DNA of 64,000 nt from Lamellibrachia satsuma (taxonomy: Eukaryota > Annelida > Polychaeta > Sabellida > Siboglinidae). The notes under the pieces were generated by a model that saw only the letters and a list, made by a program, of their open reading frames with translations, ran no database searches and was not told where the DNA came from. The stretch covers positions 2,931,001-2,995,000 of the forward strand of contig BSQZ01000026.1 in assembly GCA_033239005.1 (NCBI GenBank), in the 5' to 3' direction. A program made the position numbers and the translations under genes. This document shows, in pieces, positions 1 through 12,400 of this stretch; positions within the stretch are counted from its first letter, which is position 1, and the number at the start of each line of letters is the position of its first letter.

Positions 1-658
1 GAAACACCAATCATGCTTGAGGGAGAGACACTGGACGAGGTCAAAGACTTCAGATATCTAGGCAGCATAGTGGATACGCATGGAGGGACAGAGGCTGACG
101 TAAAGAAAAGGATCAGCAAAGCAAGGGTAGCTTTCCACCTGTTGAGAAAGGTGTGGAAGTCAAAAGTAATTGGAGAAACCACAAAAATACGCTTGTTTAA
201 CACAAATGTAAAGTCCGTGTTGCTGTACGGAGCAGAAACATGGCGAATAAACAAGACCACACTGATAAGGATCCAGACATTTGTCAACCATTGCCTGAGA
301 AGAATTCTCCGAATACACTGGATGGACAGGGTGAGCAACAAAGACCTCTGGGATAGAACACACCAAGCCCAAATAGAGATAGAGATCCTTAAGAGGAGAT
401 GGGGATGGCTTGGCCACACCTTGAGAAAGCCAACCACAAACATAACGAGACAGGTCCTGACATGGAACCCCCAAGGCAAGAGAAAGAGGGGGAGACCAAA
501 AAACACCTGGCGGCGTGACCTCGAGGCAGACATCAAACAAACAGGGAAGGGCTGGCAACAACTGGAGAGGATTACCCAAGACAGGAGGCGCTGGAGAAAT
601 GTTGTGGATGGCCTATGCTCCAGGAGGAGTTAAGGGCCTAAGTAAGTAAGTAATCAAC
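1..658 (+). mobile_element. RTE-like non-LTR retrotransposon, 3' end
   Basis: An open frame from 13 to 633 encodes the last ~206 residues of a LINE reverse transcriptase protein. Recognisable blocks are FRYLGSIV near the start, LLYGAETW (about residues 71-78), a basic [11 protein letters not shown] block and the terminal VVDGLCS. The stop codon is followed almost at once by a short TAAG-type tetranucleotide tail, as expected for RTE-like elements. The element continues leftward beyond the window, so the catalytic RT core and endonuclease are not visible. No frame break is seen in this part, so the copy is not very old. Clade assignment rests on the C-terminal style and tail, not on the core RT. 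Confidence 0.8.
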
Positions 659-2100
659 ATTTTGACTTCAATGAGAGATTTTCATCTCTACAGTACCATC
701 TTTCTTCTTATACGGTTTTGTTTATCTCTTGCTACATTCCACCATATTTTACATGCTCCAGTGAAATTTCTTTTGATTTCATCATCTATTTTAAATTCAG
801 CAATTATTCAACGACTTCAGTGATAACCGTTCCCCCAACATGCTTACATCAATGCAGTATCAACATACAAACCGATACTCTGCGTGTATTCTGAATGGCT
901 AGTGCATAACGTAAATTAATTTGGTTTTAATATCTTTGGGAAAAACAACAACGATAATGTTCTTTCCATATTACAACCTCATATTCTGGCAAGCAATAAA
1001 CAACGGAAGACTTTTTTATTCTGTAATGTATTTCTCTCAATTCAACGTAACCGCATCATTTGACACACTCATACAAAATGGCTACCTTCAAATTTGCAAC
1101 CATTCGAAAGTACACTACAACATAAAACCAAAGCTGAACAGAACGCAATCAAACAAATCCAGCTGATGGGAACTCCAATCAACAGCACGCATTAACTGTG
1201 CCATCTCAACGTTCAAATGTTTTCCTCAATAAGAAACTGGTTAACGTTACATTTCAAGAGTTTCAAGTATCTGTGCATATGTACATGACAGCGTTTACAT
1301 CTGATGCAACCATGGATAATAAAATTATAATGAAACATAAATTACTGGATTATGCTTTATCCGTTTCAAACATCAGTGTTAACTTGATTGACAGGTACAT
1401 CCCAATTAGTCAGACCAAGGAAATATTATGCTCAACCACCAATCAACTAACTGGTAAATCTATCAAATACCCTCTTTTAATGACATCATAAACATATTAT
1501 CTCTGAAAGCAGTGTCCTTAAAATAAAAGGTTAAATAAAACTATTAAAACCAAAACATTAGAAACAATAAAAATAAACCACCTCATCCAGTTGTAATGCA
1601 AATCACATGTCAATATTAAAACAAGAAACCATGAGCATTTGGCACCAGGCATAATGGACAGTATGCGTGCATATACAGTGAACACAGATATTAAAGCTAA
1701 GCAAACCAAAGCTTGTGTATTTATTACATCAATTTACAGATTTCCATTGTTTGTACTCGAATTCATGTCAACAAATCAACTTTTGGCAAGTCAATCTGAC
1801 AGACACATATAATATTCCCACACCCAACTTCGGAATGGGAAATACCCATCCTTAGGAAAGTCATCACATTCCTTTCTCATCTCTATCAGCCATCATCACG
1901 TAATATCAACTTGGATGTTTACAACAAAGGGACTGTGTCAATGCAGCTGTAACAGGCTGGAATTGCTGCTTGTCGTTCTTCAAGTACATGGCAACCATAA
2001 CTTGGCATACGATATTAAAAAAGGGACACTTATCCAAGTGCAATTTACTTCTGAATTTAGTAACAAGAAACTTGAGTTAATACAGCAACCAAATACAGCC
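659..2100. other. Unassigned stretch
   Basis: AT-rich DNA with no recognisable gene. The short open frames here show no domain I know and no convincing splice signals. The CCDC6 transcript could end within or before this interval; a minus-strand AATAAA lies near 1720. Confidence 0.4.
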
Positions 2101-3037
2101 TAACCTGTCTTAAGTGACCACCCAATGGATGGTCGAAAAGTGGTCTCTTAACACAGGTGGTCGCTTAGTGCAGCTGAAAGGAGTTGACTTAACTTGACTG
2201 TGGTTGTTTTTGACATCTGGTCATTAATGGCATATGGTCGCTTCACTGTACAAATGTGGAATAACAATGTTTTCTGACTCGAACGAAAACTTGGCACAAT
2301 TCATTTCATGTATTGAACTGTATTATGCTAACCTTTTTACTATAGACACAACTTCTATTATCAACCAGACTTGTACAAGATAATTAAACCAAAATGTTTC
2401 GTACACAGTTCCCAGACAACAAACTTAATAAGTGAGCAGAACGACAATTTTGAAAATGCATTATCATTGCCGAGTGTAGCAAAAACAAAACAAAGGTTCT
2501 TTAAATTGTCCAATCTTCATGTCACATGTTATTTCTATAGCTGCATCCACAGAACAACCTACAGCGTCTCCACCACGAAACAATTCTCAATTCCGATATT
2601 AATGTTTCATGAAGCAGAATTCAGAAGCACCACAGAGCACGACTGCAGACGAAGATTGGTTCAGCAAGTAAGATTGGTTCAGCAAGTAAGATTGGTTCAG
2701 CAAGTAAGATTGGTTCAGCAAGTAAGATTGGTTCAGCAAGTAAGCACGCAAGGTCAGACGGTCACATTTAGACGCATCAACAACAACGACAATGATTCAC
2801 AAACATCCAACATCACACGCTTGGCATAACACCAGTTAACATCACAGAGCAACAGCACATTCACAGCACCAGGTGCAATGGGATCACATTGAGCACCAAC
2901 GACGAGGCACATCGCGATGGTAGCATAGAGTGCACCACGTCGACTAGGCAGTCACAGTTTGTGGACAGACGCTACACAAGTCGGCTGGCGCAGTAATTCA
3001 CAGAAGTCTAGTCTCAACAAGTCACCGACAGGCACTC
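2101..3037 (-). other. CCDC6: Probable CCDC6 3' untranslated region
   Basis: Lies immediately downstream of the CCDC6 stop codon on the minus strand. Nothing coding is recognised. It contains the 18-bp tandem repeat at 2653-2742. The 3' end of the transcript is not determined. Confidence 0.45.
2653..2742. repeat. 18-bp tandem repeat, five perfect copies
   Basis: The unit AGATTGGTTCAGCAAGTA is repeated five times without change. It lies in the probable 3' UTR of CCDC6, about 300 bases past the stop codon. The length is a multiple of three, so a spurious open frame runs through it on the plus strand. Confidence 0.9.
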
Positions 3038-3202
3038 TCAACTCTTGTCTGCGTGGCTGTTTGACTGTGATGGCGAATGTAGCAGCATATCCACGTTCGA
3101 GTCGCTGTCCAATTCTGAATTTTGCGAGTGGCCCGTCGGCCCACCACCAGGTGCTGATGGCGCTAGCGGTTTGGTGAAATCATCAGAACTGTCTCGGCTT
3201 TC
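3038..3202 (-). CDS. CCDC6: CCDC6 exon 9 and stop
   Basis: 54 codons plus [16 protein letters not shown] to SNSHADKS. The acceptor is TTGCAG. It is a low-complexity Ser/Asp/Pro tail; SSDDFTKP resembles the end segment of vertebrate CCDC6. Confidence 0.88.
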   Translation of the reverse strand, partial: ESRDSSDDFTKPLAPSAPGGGPTGHSQNSELDSDSNVDMLLHSPSQSNSHADKS

Positions 3203-3393
3203 CTGCAACATCATTTATAACATGATCTTTTATTTGCCATGAACAGCACAAAGCAAACCATACTCCAGTACCATGTTAACTCTATTGGAAAATACATTTC
3301 TGTTTTTTCGTGAATAAAGACAAATGTATCCTGTATTTAATCTATTTATATATATATACATACATACATATATATATATATACATATATATAT

Positions 3394-3464
<71 letters not shown>

Positions 3465-6400
3465 TATATATAAATATATATAAATATATATGTCATTGGG
3501 TATTGTTCTAAAAAGAGAGGATACTGTATATATGCAGTACAGACATGACTAGTTAATATCAAACAATGACTGATTTTATACTAAACAAACACAATGAATT
3601 ACCACATCACTGAAACACATCAAATCACCTTCATCTAATAGCAATGTGACATATACACAAATCAGAATTTAGATTTTCAGACATTTGAACAAACTAAGTG
3701 AACATTCAACAATACAAGAAAAGTGTAAACGCCAACTTTGCTGTATTAGGGTGAAAACATGAACAGCAATACCAATTACCAGAAACACACCATGAAGATT
3801 ATGCCTTTACTAGCATTAACTAAATATGAAACAATTTAATGACACTCCTGCACTTAAAACAACACAGTTGACTCACAGCGTCGCCAGAGTGTGATCGGAC
3901 GAGTGTCTCCGCATACAGCAGGTGCGGAGGAGAGGCTCCCATCATCCGACTGGGCGAGATGTTGTGCGTCACGCTGAAGCGCATTGGACTGGGCGGGCTG
4001 ACGGCAGCAGACCCCATGTGGGCTGGCAACGGATGACAACAGACGCAGGTAAACGGTGCAATGCCAAATAATTTTTTTTTTAATGTCGGTCGCATCCGAA
4101 ATACGAATACCACTGCGTTGTGCGCTGAACTATTACGGAACTACTACTACTACTTAAATCACGTAAGCAGACATGGCGAGGCACTGTGATAAACAATTAT
4201 CAACACGACACCATGGAGTTGTTAAAAGAAACAAAGATTTAACATAACTATTGGCAATAAATGGTACTATACATATTCTTAAGGTTATTAGTGTATGTTC
4301 TACACTTGCACTGTATGTATGACATTGTTACATAAATATATTTTCCAATCTGGAAAATGATCAAACACAGTACTAATTCAGGGAGCTGGACAAATGGGAA
4401 TTAGTAAACTTTGTACAAACAGGTGTTAGTGCCGACCTCATCGATTTATAATATCAATAATGTTTATATAGCGCAGATTCATTAAAAGTTCAAGTTCACA
4501 TAAAAAGCATAAAATAAATAAATACACATCAAAAATAAAAGAAAGTTCATATATAACTGTATTAAGGCGAAAACATGAACCATAATACTTATTACCAGAT
4601 ATACATCAAGAAGATTATGCCTTAGCTAGTATTAGACACCACAGTTGTGAGTAATATCGAATATACTGGTTCAGAAAGGTATATCACTATATATCACCAA
4701 ACTGTGCAAGATTTTTCCACTCCCATCTCTAATCACCTGAAGAAAGCAACGTTGTACCCGGAGACAAGAATTTGAGAAACCCTACCTGGGGAAAGGGGGC
4801 AGCCGTGGCCTAGTGGTTAAGGTGTTGGACTCTAAATTCAAGGGTTGTGAGTTCAAGACCCACACTGGTCACGGTTTGTTTTCGAAGCTTTCGTTTACCC
4901 TACTTTGCCTCAGTCTACTCAGCTGTAAATGAGTACAAACACTGTTTAGAAGGTACCTGCGATGGACTAGTGTCCCGTCCAGGAGAGTCAGTATATGCTT
5001 CACACTATAGAAACCAGGTTTAAGCACTGGCCATATAAGCCTTCATGGCTTCCTAAGGCGTAATGCCTGGGGGATGACTTTACCTTTACCTACCTGGGGA
5101 AAGGGGTCGTGTCTTCTCGGACACTGCCATGGGAATGGGACTGGAGGTTTTGCGGGGATGACCGGCCCGTATGCCTGCGATGGCTCCCACAGATGTCTCC
5201 TGGCCTCCTACTACCATCTGCTCATGCTGCTTTGTCATCTCGTTGAAAAGTCTGCACGTACAAACAGTCGTATTTAGCTACTAGGAGATCTACACACACG
5301 TGTAGATTTTATTTCTCAATACATATACGTGGGTTGTCTTGCTATTTGTATAGAATTTGGGCTTGTACAGGAAATGGGTCACCTCTGTAACCACCACGCC
5401 TGAGGTAATAGTAACATGTAATTGTAACGATTACAATTGTTCAAGTAATAGTAATAGATGGAACAGAGCGCTATGTAATAGTAACAGAAAGCAAAGTAAT
5501 AGTAACTGAGCTTTTACTTTGTCATTACAATTGAACATTTCAATCACACCAAAATTCAATTTCATTGAAAATAATCAGACCAAAAAATTCTGTGTTTTGA
5601 CATAATGGGACTTGGACAAGCATCAAGTTCAGTCGTTCACTTGCAGTTTTATTTATTTATTGAATTTCAATTAATTTTAGCACTATTACCAGGAGGCAGG
5701 AAGCACTGTGACAGTGTGACAGCTGCATGGCTAATTGATCATTTGAACCCAGGTCGACCAGCCATCTATACATTTCACAAAGCCTATTCATTCATTCACT
5801 GAAGCAGGATAAGGGTTCCAGGCTTCCAGCACGAAACAGACTGTCTTTAACATCTGAATCAATCAATCAGCCATTGCCATCTCCCAGCCTGCTATGCTGG
5901 GTAATCTTTGAACGGGGTTTATACCAACTTTTCTGAGTTTTTCTCAGTTGGTAGCCAGCTTGCACACTGTTGACCAAAAGTGTGAAAAACATCCTATCAT
6001 TGAGCCAAAAATTAACTGTCCTCCAAGCAGCAGCTGAGCAGTATGGCTCTACTATGGGATAATCAGACTGCGTTATAAGACAGTGACATTGCTTTTTTGT
6101 TTCAATCAAATGAATATATGAAACTTCTACATCTGACTGGAACTGTGTGAGGTTAATTTAATTGGGAAATTTATGAGTTAATTGTAATTTAGTTAATTAT
6201 ACACCCATCAGTTAATTTGATTCTATGAAAGTGATTAAGTATGTAAAATGTTTACTCAAAAGAAAATAGTTCCGATGGAAAAATGTAATAGTAATAGCTT
6301 GAAATGTAATAGTAATATATTACATTGCCTTCAGCATGTAATAGTAATAGAAAGGAGACTAAGTAATAATAATATATAAAATCTATAAACCCCAGGCCTG

Positions 6401-9400
6401 GTGGACACCACCTTCAATAGGTACATTTGATTAATACCACAGAAACTTTCCACACGGATATTCGATTACAATTTTTTTTACTTTTACATGGAAATGTAAA
6501 ATTAAATTGGAACTGATCTTGGTGAACAGAAAAACTGCAGTCAGTATAAACACCAATAAGAACCCACCTTTCATCATCCATCTCCAGACTGGACTCGCTC
6601 TCTGACAAGTGTCTGCACAGAGCCTCTCTCCTCTCTATCTCCATCTGGAGCTTCCTCTGTAACCGAAGGTTCTCCTCTCGGATGTGCTTCTCGTCTTCAG
6701 CATAGTGAGCCATCTTCTCCGCATCTACAATGTCAAACATATGTGAAGGATTGTTTGTCTAACATTTGCAGAAAACCAGATTCTTTCATTGCTTCAACAC
6801 ACTACAATGTAGCAATTTCTGCTCTACAAACACATGCAGACACCAGTGTATTGTTGTGAGACTTGAGAGGAACTTATAAGGTTTTGCATAGTACTTAGTA
6901 ATTGGAAAATATACTAGAAAAAGGTTGGCAAAGAAATCAAATCCTTTATGGTCTAGCAGCATTACAACAGTATTTTGCTATAAATAAAACGGTAAAGTAA
7001 AAAGAAAAGGCATGTTCTTATATAGTGCGGTATCCAATCTTCGGGACTGCTCAAAGCGCTTTACACTTCACCCCCTGGCAGACCTGTTCATTCCACGTCT
7101 TGATTTTTCTGGGAAGCATTCAGCCACGCTGCAAATATTGTGCGAAGACTATTCGTTCAAATATCCGTCCGTCTGTAGCCATGTACTCATTTACACAGCT
7201 GAGTGAACCATCAACAAAATGAAATAGATATACCTCTTAAAAAGGCAACCTTTGCAGAAAACAACTGGGTATCTTTCCGACAGGATCCTGCGCCTGGGGA
7301 AGGAATACGTCCAACAACAGAAATACAGTAACCACTGCACCCATAAAAGGTTTCTTGGGATCGATCAAGACGGAACAAGTGCACCTACATTGTGCCTGGG
7401 AAGCCACCAGTTGCTTGCGTAGGTTTTTCACCTCCACCTTGAGAGTCTGTACGTAGCCAGACAACGTGGAGAAGTTCTGTTTGTCCATACTGCCGTGGGG
7501 CTGCGATATCGGCTGGTCCAGTTTCTCCTGCAGCATTCTGTCATGCAAAATCAAATCAGATTTATTGTATAAAAAATAGTAATACAAAAAAAAGTAATAC
7601 AAAGAGCAAAATGGGAATAAGAACATGAAAATCAATCAATATTCATCAAACTTAATCATATATAAGTAATATAACCATATAAATAATACAATTCTTGCAC
7701 ATAACAATTTATTGTACATAAATAATAATTTTTTTAATGGAGACATGGTATGAAAATTACTATTTTACCTGTTTTTTCTTCTTACCACAACTTTGTTTAC
7801 GTCAGCACAATGAATGAAAACATATTCTGGTACTTTCTGTGATGTTGTTAATGTCATTATGGCTGGGGAAAAAGATCCCAAATACAACAAAATTTAAACA
7901 GTGCATCATTAAGAGAAAGAATGCACGGTGCAGTAGTGCAGGTGGTAGAACGTTGGACTGTCAGTCGAGGAGACCCAGTTTCAAAACCATCTACTGCCAT
8001 TTTGAAACTTAGCCACTTTCATTCACCCCACTTTGAATGTGTCTTTCGGAAGAGACACAAAAAAATGCTGGTCCCTTCTACCTGATGTCTATGCCAGTGA
8101 GGAGTAAAATATCCCAAAAGGGGAGCAAATCTGCAACCTGCTGTGGAATCCATCTCTCATGAGTCACTGCAGAAGTGTCCATGATGTGGCTCAATCAATT
8201 CTGCTAACCACCTCGTGAGAGGATACGACTGAATGAATGAACAGAAGGAATAAGTCAGGGAAACAAACACACAGGTTTGTGTAGAGACTGAGAACATGCT
8301 CACACACGAGCACTGACCTCTTCTCAGATTCCAACTTGTCCATCCTCTTCCACAGTCGGTTCACCAGCGATTCTTGTTCCTGCTCCAGGGAATTTTCCAG
8401 CTCCACCTTCTCTCTTCTCAACTGCAACAAGTCCCAGGCAATCAACCATCAACTACAACATGTCCCAGACAATCAACCATCAACTACAACATGTCCCAGA
8501 CAATCAACCATCAACTACAACAAGTCCCAGACAATCAACCATCAACTACAACATGTCCCAGACAATCAACCATCAACTACAACATGTCCCAGACAATCAA
8601 CCATCAACTACAACAAGTCCCAGACAATCAACCATCAACTACAACAAGTCCCAGGCAATCAACCATCAACTACAACATGTCCCAGACAATCAACCATCAA
8701 CTACAACATGTCCCAGACAATCAACCATCAACTACAACATGTCCCAGGCAATCAGCCATCAACTACAACATGTCCCAGACAATCAACCATCAACTACAAC
8801 ATGTCCCAGACAATCAACCATCAACTACAACATGTCCCAGGCAATCAACCATCAACTACAACATGTCCCAGACAATCAACCATCAACTACAACATGTCCC
8901 AGACAATCAACCATCAACTACAACATGTCCCAGACAATCAGCCATCAACTACAATATGTCCCAGGCAATCAGCCATCAACTACAACATATCCCAGACAAT
9001 CAACCATCAACTACAACTTGTTCCAGGCAATTAACCATCAACTACAACATGTCCCAGACAATCAACCATCAACTACAACATGTTCCAGGCAATTAACCGT
9101 CAACTACAACATGTCCCAGGCAATCAGCCATCAACTACAACATGTCCCAGACAATCAACCATCAACTACAACATGTTCCAGGCAATTAACCGTCAACTAC
9201 AACATGTCCCAGGCAATCAGCCATCAACTACAACATGTCCCAGGCAATCAGCCATCAACTACAACATGTCCCAGGCAATCAACCATCAACTACAACATGT
9301 TCCAGGCAATTAACCATCAACTACAACATGTCCCAGGCAATCAGCCATCAACTACAACATGTCCCAGACAATCAACCATCAACTACAACATGTTCCAGGC

Positions 9401-12400
9401 AATTAACTGTCAACTACAACATGTCCCAGGCAATCAGCCATCAACTACAACATGTCCCAGGCAATCAGCCATCAACTACAACATGTCCCAGACAATCAAC
9501 CATCAACTACAACATGTTCCAGGCAATTAACTGTCAACTACAACATGTCCCAGGCAATCAGCCATCAACTACAACATGTCCCAGGCAATCAGCCATCAAC
9601 TACAACATGTCCCAGGCAATCAACCATCAACTACATGTTCCAGGCAATTAACCATCAACTACAACATGTCCCAGACAATCAACCATCAACTACAACAACA
9701 TGCATAGAGGCACCAGACACCAGAGTTGACATGTATAGTATATTTATTAAAGGTAGTAGTGGCCAGCTTTTGTCTCGTATGACGATGATTGTCTTAGCTG
9801 CTTCATGCTGGTAAATTGCCACGTCAATATTTTTTATTTTATTCCTGAAGGTTCAATATATAATTATACATTTCGAAATGGCCCATTTAACAAACTGATT
9901 TATGAACTGTTAGGAAAGTACATTATATATGGATTTTATTTATTTGATCGAAGTATGTTTAATGTTTTACACATCACCTGTTCCAGAGTGTTCTGCTTGG
10001 CGACTGTGTCTGACTCCAACCTCTCTATCTTTCTCATCAGTCGGTTCACCTGATACTCCTGTTCCTTTTCAAGTGTCTGTTCCAATTCCACTTTTTCTTG
10101 ACGCAACTAAAACAAGTTATTAAACAACAAATAGGCAGGACCGAATCCAGCAGAATAGCTGACTTTTGGGGGGGGGGGCAAATGGCTAACTTTTTGTACA
10201 CAGACACCTTGCACTGTTATCATCTACATTCCACCTCCAGAAATCTGTGAGCTTTCAGAAGATTGTGATTACTGCGAGTGCTTAGATTTGCATAAGAAAC
10301 AGAAGGGTTAATAAATCTGCCAGTTACGCATCAAACACAGAACAAAGTACTTAGCAATATCGCAGGTTGCATCCAGAGTTTACCCTACATCCCTACCTGC
10401 ATGAGTTTCCTTGACAAATCATTGGTGAGGAATTCCTCTTCCTGTTCATAGTTCATGGCAAGGACTTCCTTCTCCTTCTTCAGAGCTTGTATCTTCTTGA
10501 GCAGTGTATTGCTAATGAACTCCTCCTCTTGTTCAGCCTGCGCTTGCTGAAACATCAATGTCTACATCAAACACGATCCCTGGTGCCATTTAGAGCATTA
10601 CTAACTTGAAACAAGATATCGTCTAATACCAATCTACACCTGGTTGAAGTATGCACAAATATTTTATTTTCAACATCTTCTTATGTAGTTTTCCGGGGAA
10701 GGGATGGGGATACGTAGAAGATGTGGATCCGGGACATAGTGTTGATGTTATTCTGTGGGATTTTCAAAAAGAGGTTGTTGCAGAAACTATCTGCCTATGG
10801 AATATGAGGTAAAGTTTTAGAATGCCATTTTTCTATCAGATAGAAAAATGCAAACTATGGTCAGAAGTGAACATTCTGAATGGTTTGATATCGTTAGTAG
10901 GGTTCCGGAAGGATAAGTTTTGGGACCTATTCTCTTTTTAATTTATGTAAATGATAAACCAGAGACAGTAAATAGTAATGTAAAATGTTTGCTGATGACA
11001 CCAAAATATTCAGAACATTAAAAAACAAATCTGACTGTGAAATCTTACAAGCTGATTTAGATAACTTAAGTGAGTGGAGTAATAAACGGTGCCTAACGTT
11101 CAACACAAGTAAATGTAAAAGGATGTATATAGGCAAAGACAATCCAAAATTCCCGTACATCATGACAACCGAAAATAATAATGTTTTAGCAGAAACAGTT
11201 CAAGAGAAGGATCTAGGTGTCGGGATTTCAAATAATTTGAAATGGGAGAAACAAGTTGTTGCACAACCAAACAAGCTGTGATGGTTTTGCGTTCAGTAAA
11301 GAGAGCATTTATTCACTTTGACAAAAAACATTCAACATTGTTTATAATACATATATTAGACCACATCTAGAATATTGCATACAAGTGTGGTCACCTTATT
11401 ATGCAAAAGATATTTTAATGTCTGAGAAAGTACAACGCAGGGCAACAAAACTGGTAATATGATTAAAGGAATTTAAATATGATGAGAAAAGATTAACACA
11501 GCTAAAACTTTATAGACTTGAAGAACAGAGATTACGAGATTTAAATGAAACTTTTACGTTGTTAACTGGGAAAGAGAACATAGACCCAGATCAGTTTTTT
11601 AACATTAATCTAAATAACTTGTAGCCACAGTAAAAAAATTAAACAAACAATGTATGAAGCTATGCAGACACCGAATTTTTAGTCAGAGTGGTGGATGCAT
11701 GGAATTCCTTGTCCAACGATAGTATATCTGCACCCTCTACTAACATTTAAAAAAACAGAATAGATAAAAACTGGGTTAAGATATGGGCAAATTACCGTAA
11801 GTTTCCGCGTATAATACGCATTTTTTCCCTTCATTTTTGACTTAAAAGTCCGGGTGCGTATTATACATGGTGATAGGGCGAAACAAAAATTTCTCCGAAC
11901 GGATATGGATAGCGCTACTGGAACACTAGTACTATGACATCAACGAGCGGGAAGCGTACGCGACCGGGAGCATCACTGACCGGGAATAACACAGAAATTT
12001 GTGGACAGTGTCGGGTTAATACACTCAAATGTGTTGCTCCCTAAGCGCCAAGGCATCATGATTGGCGTTCTTGAACCACGTGAATGACCTGAATAGTCAG
12101 TGCCATGCCCACTGCTCAGCCAATGTGACTTGATGTTTAAAGTTGTGAATGCAAATAAAGATGATTGTACCGTATGTATGCTTCGCAGTTGAAAATGTGC
12201 GTGTAACATATCAGAATAGAGCTTGGTATTAATTTAAAATTGAGATCAGAACGACGCAAAGTAAGTTCTAACAAGCACAGATTTAATCAGTTCCGCAATG
12301 GTCAAGCTAAAATGCAAGTTACGTAGGGCTTGCACGACTAATGAGGCGATATAGTCGCGTGCGACGAGCCGGCGGCATTGTCGTAACTTGCGTGACATGT

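Noticed and set aside
1720..1735. CCDC6 polyadenylation signal (minus-strand AATAAA)
   Set aside because: It lies 1.3 kb past the stop and several other AT-rich candidates exist; without transcript data it cannot be chosen.
8422..9710. CRISPR-like array
   Set aside because: The 31-bp units are contiguous without unique spacers, and the setting is an animal intron.
8336..9814. Long overlapping plus-strand open frames (up to 356 codons, [13 protein letters not shown] repeats)
   Set aside because: They are translations of the 31-bp intronic minisatellite. The unit lacks stops in every plus frame and is not a multiple of three; the real gene is on the other strand.
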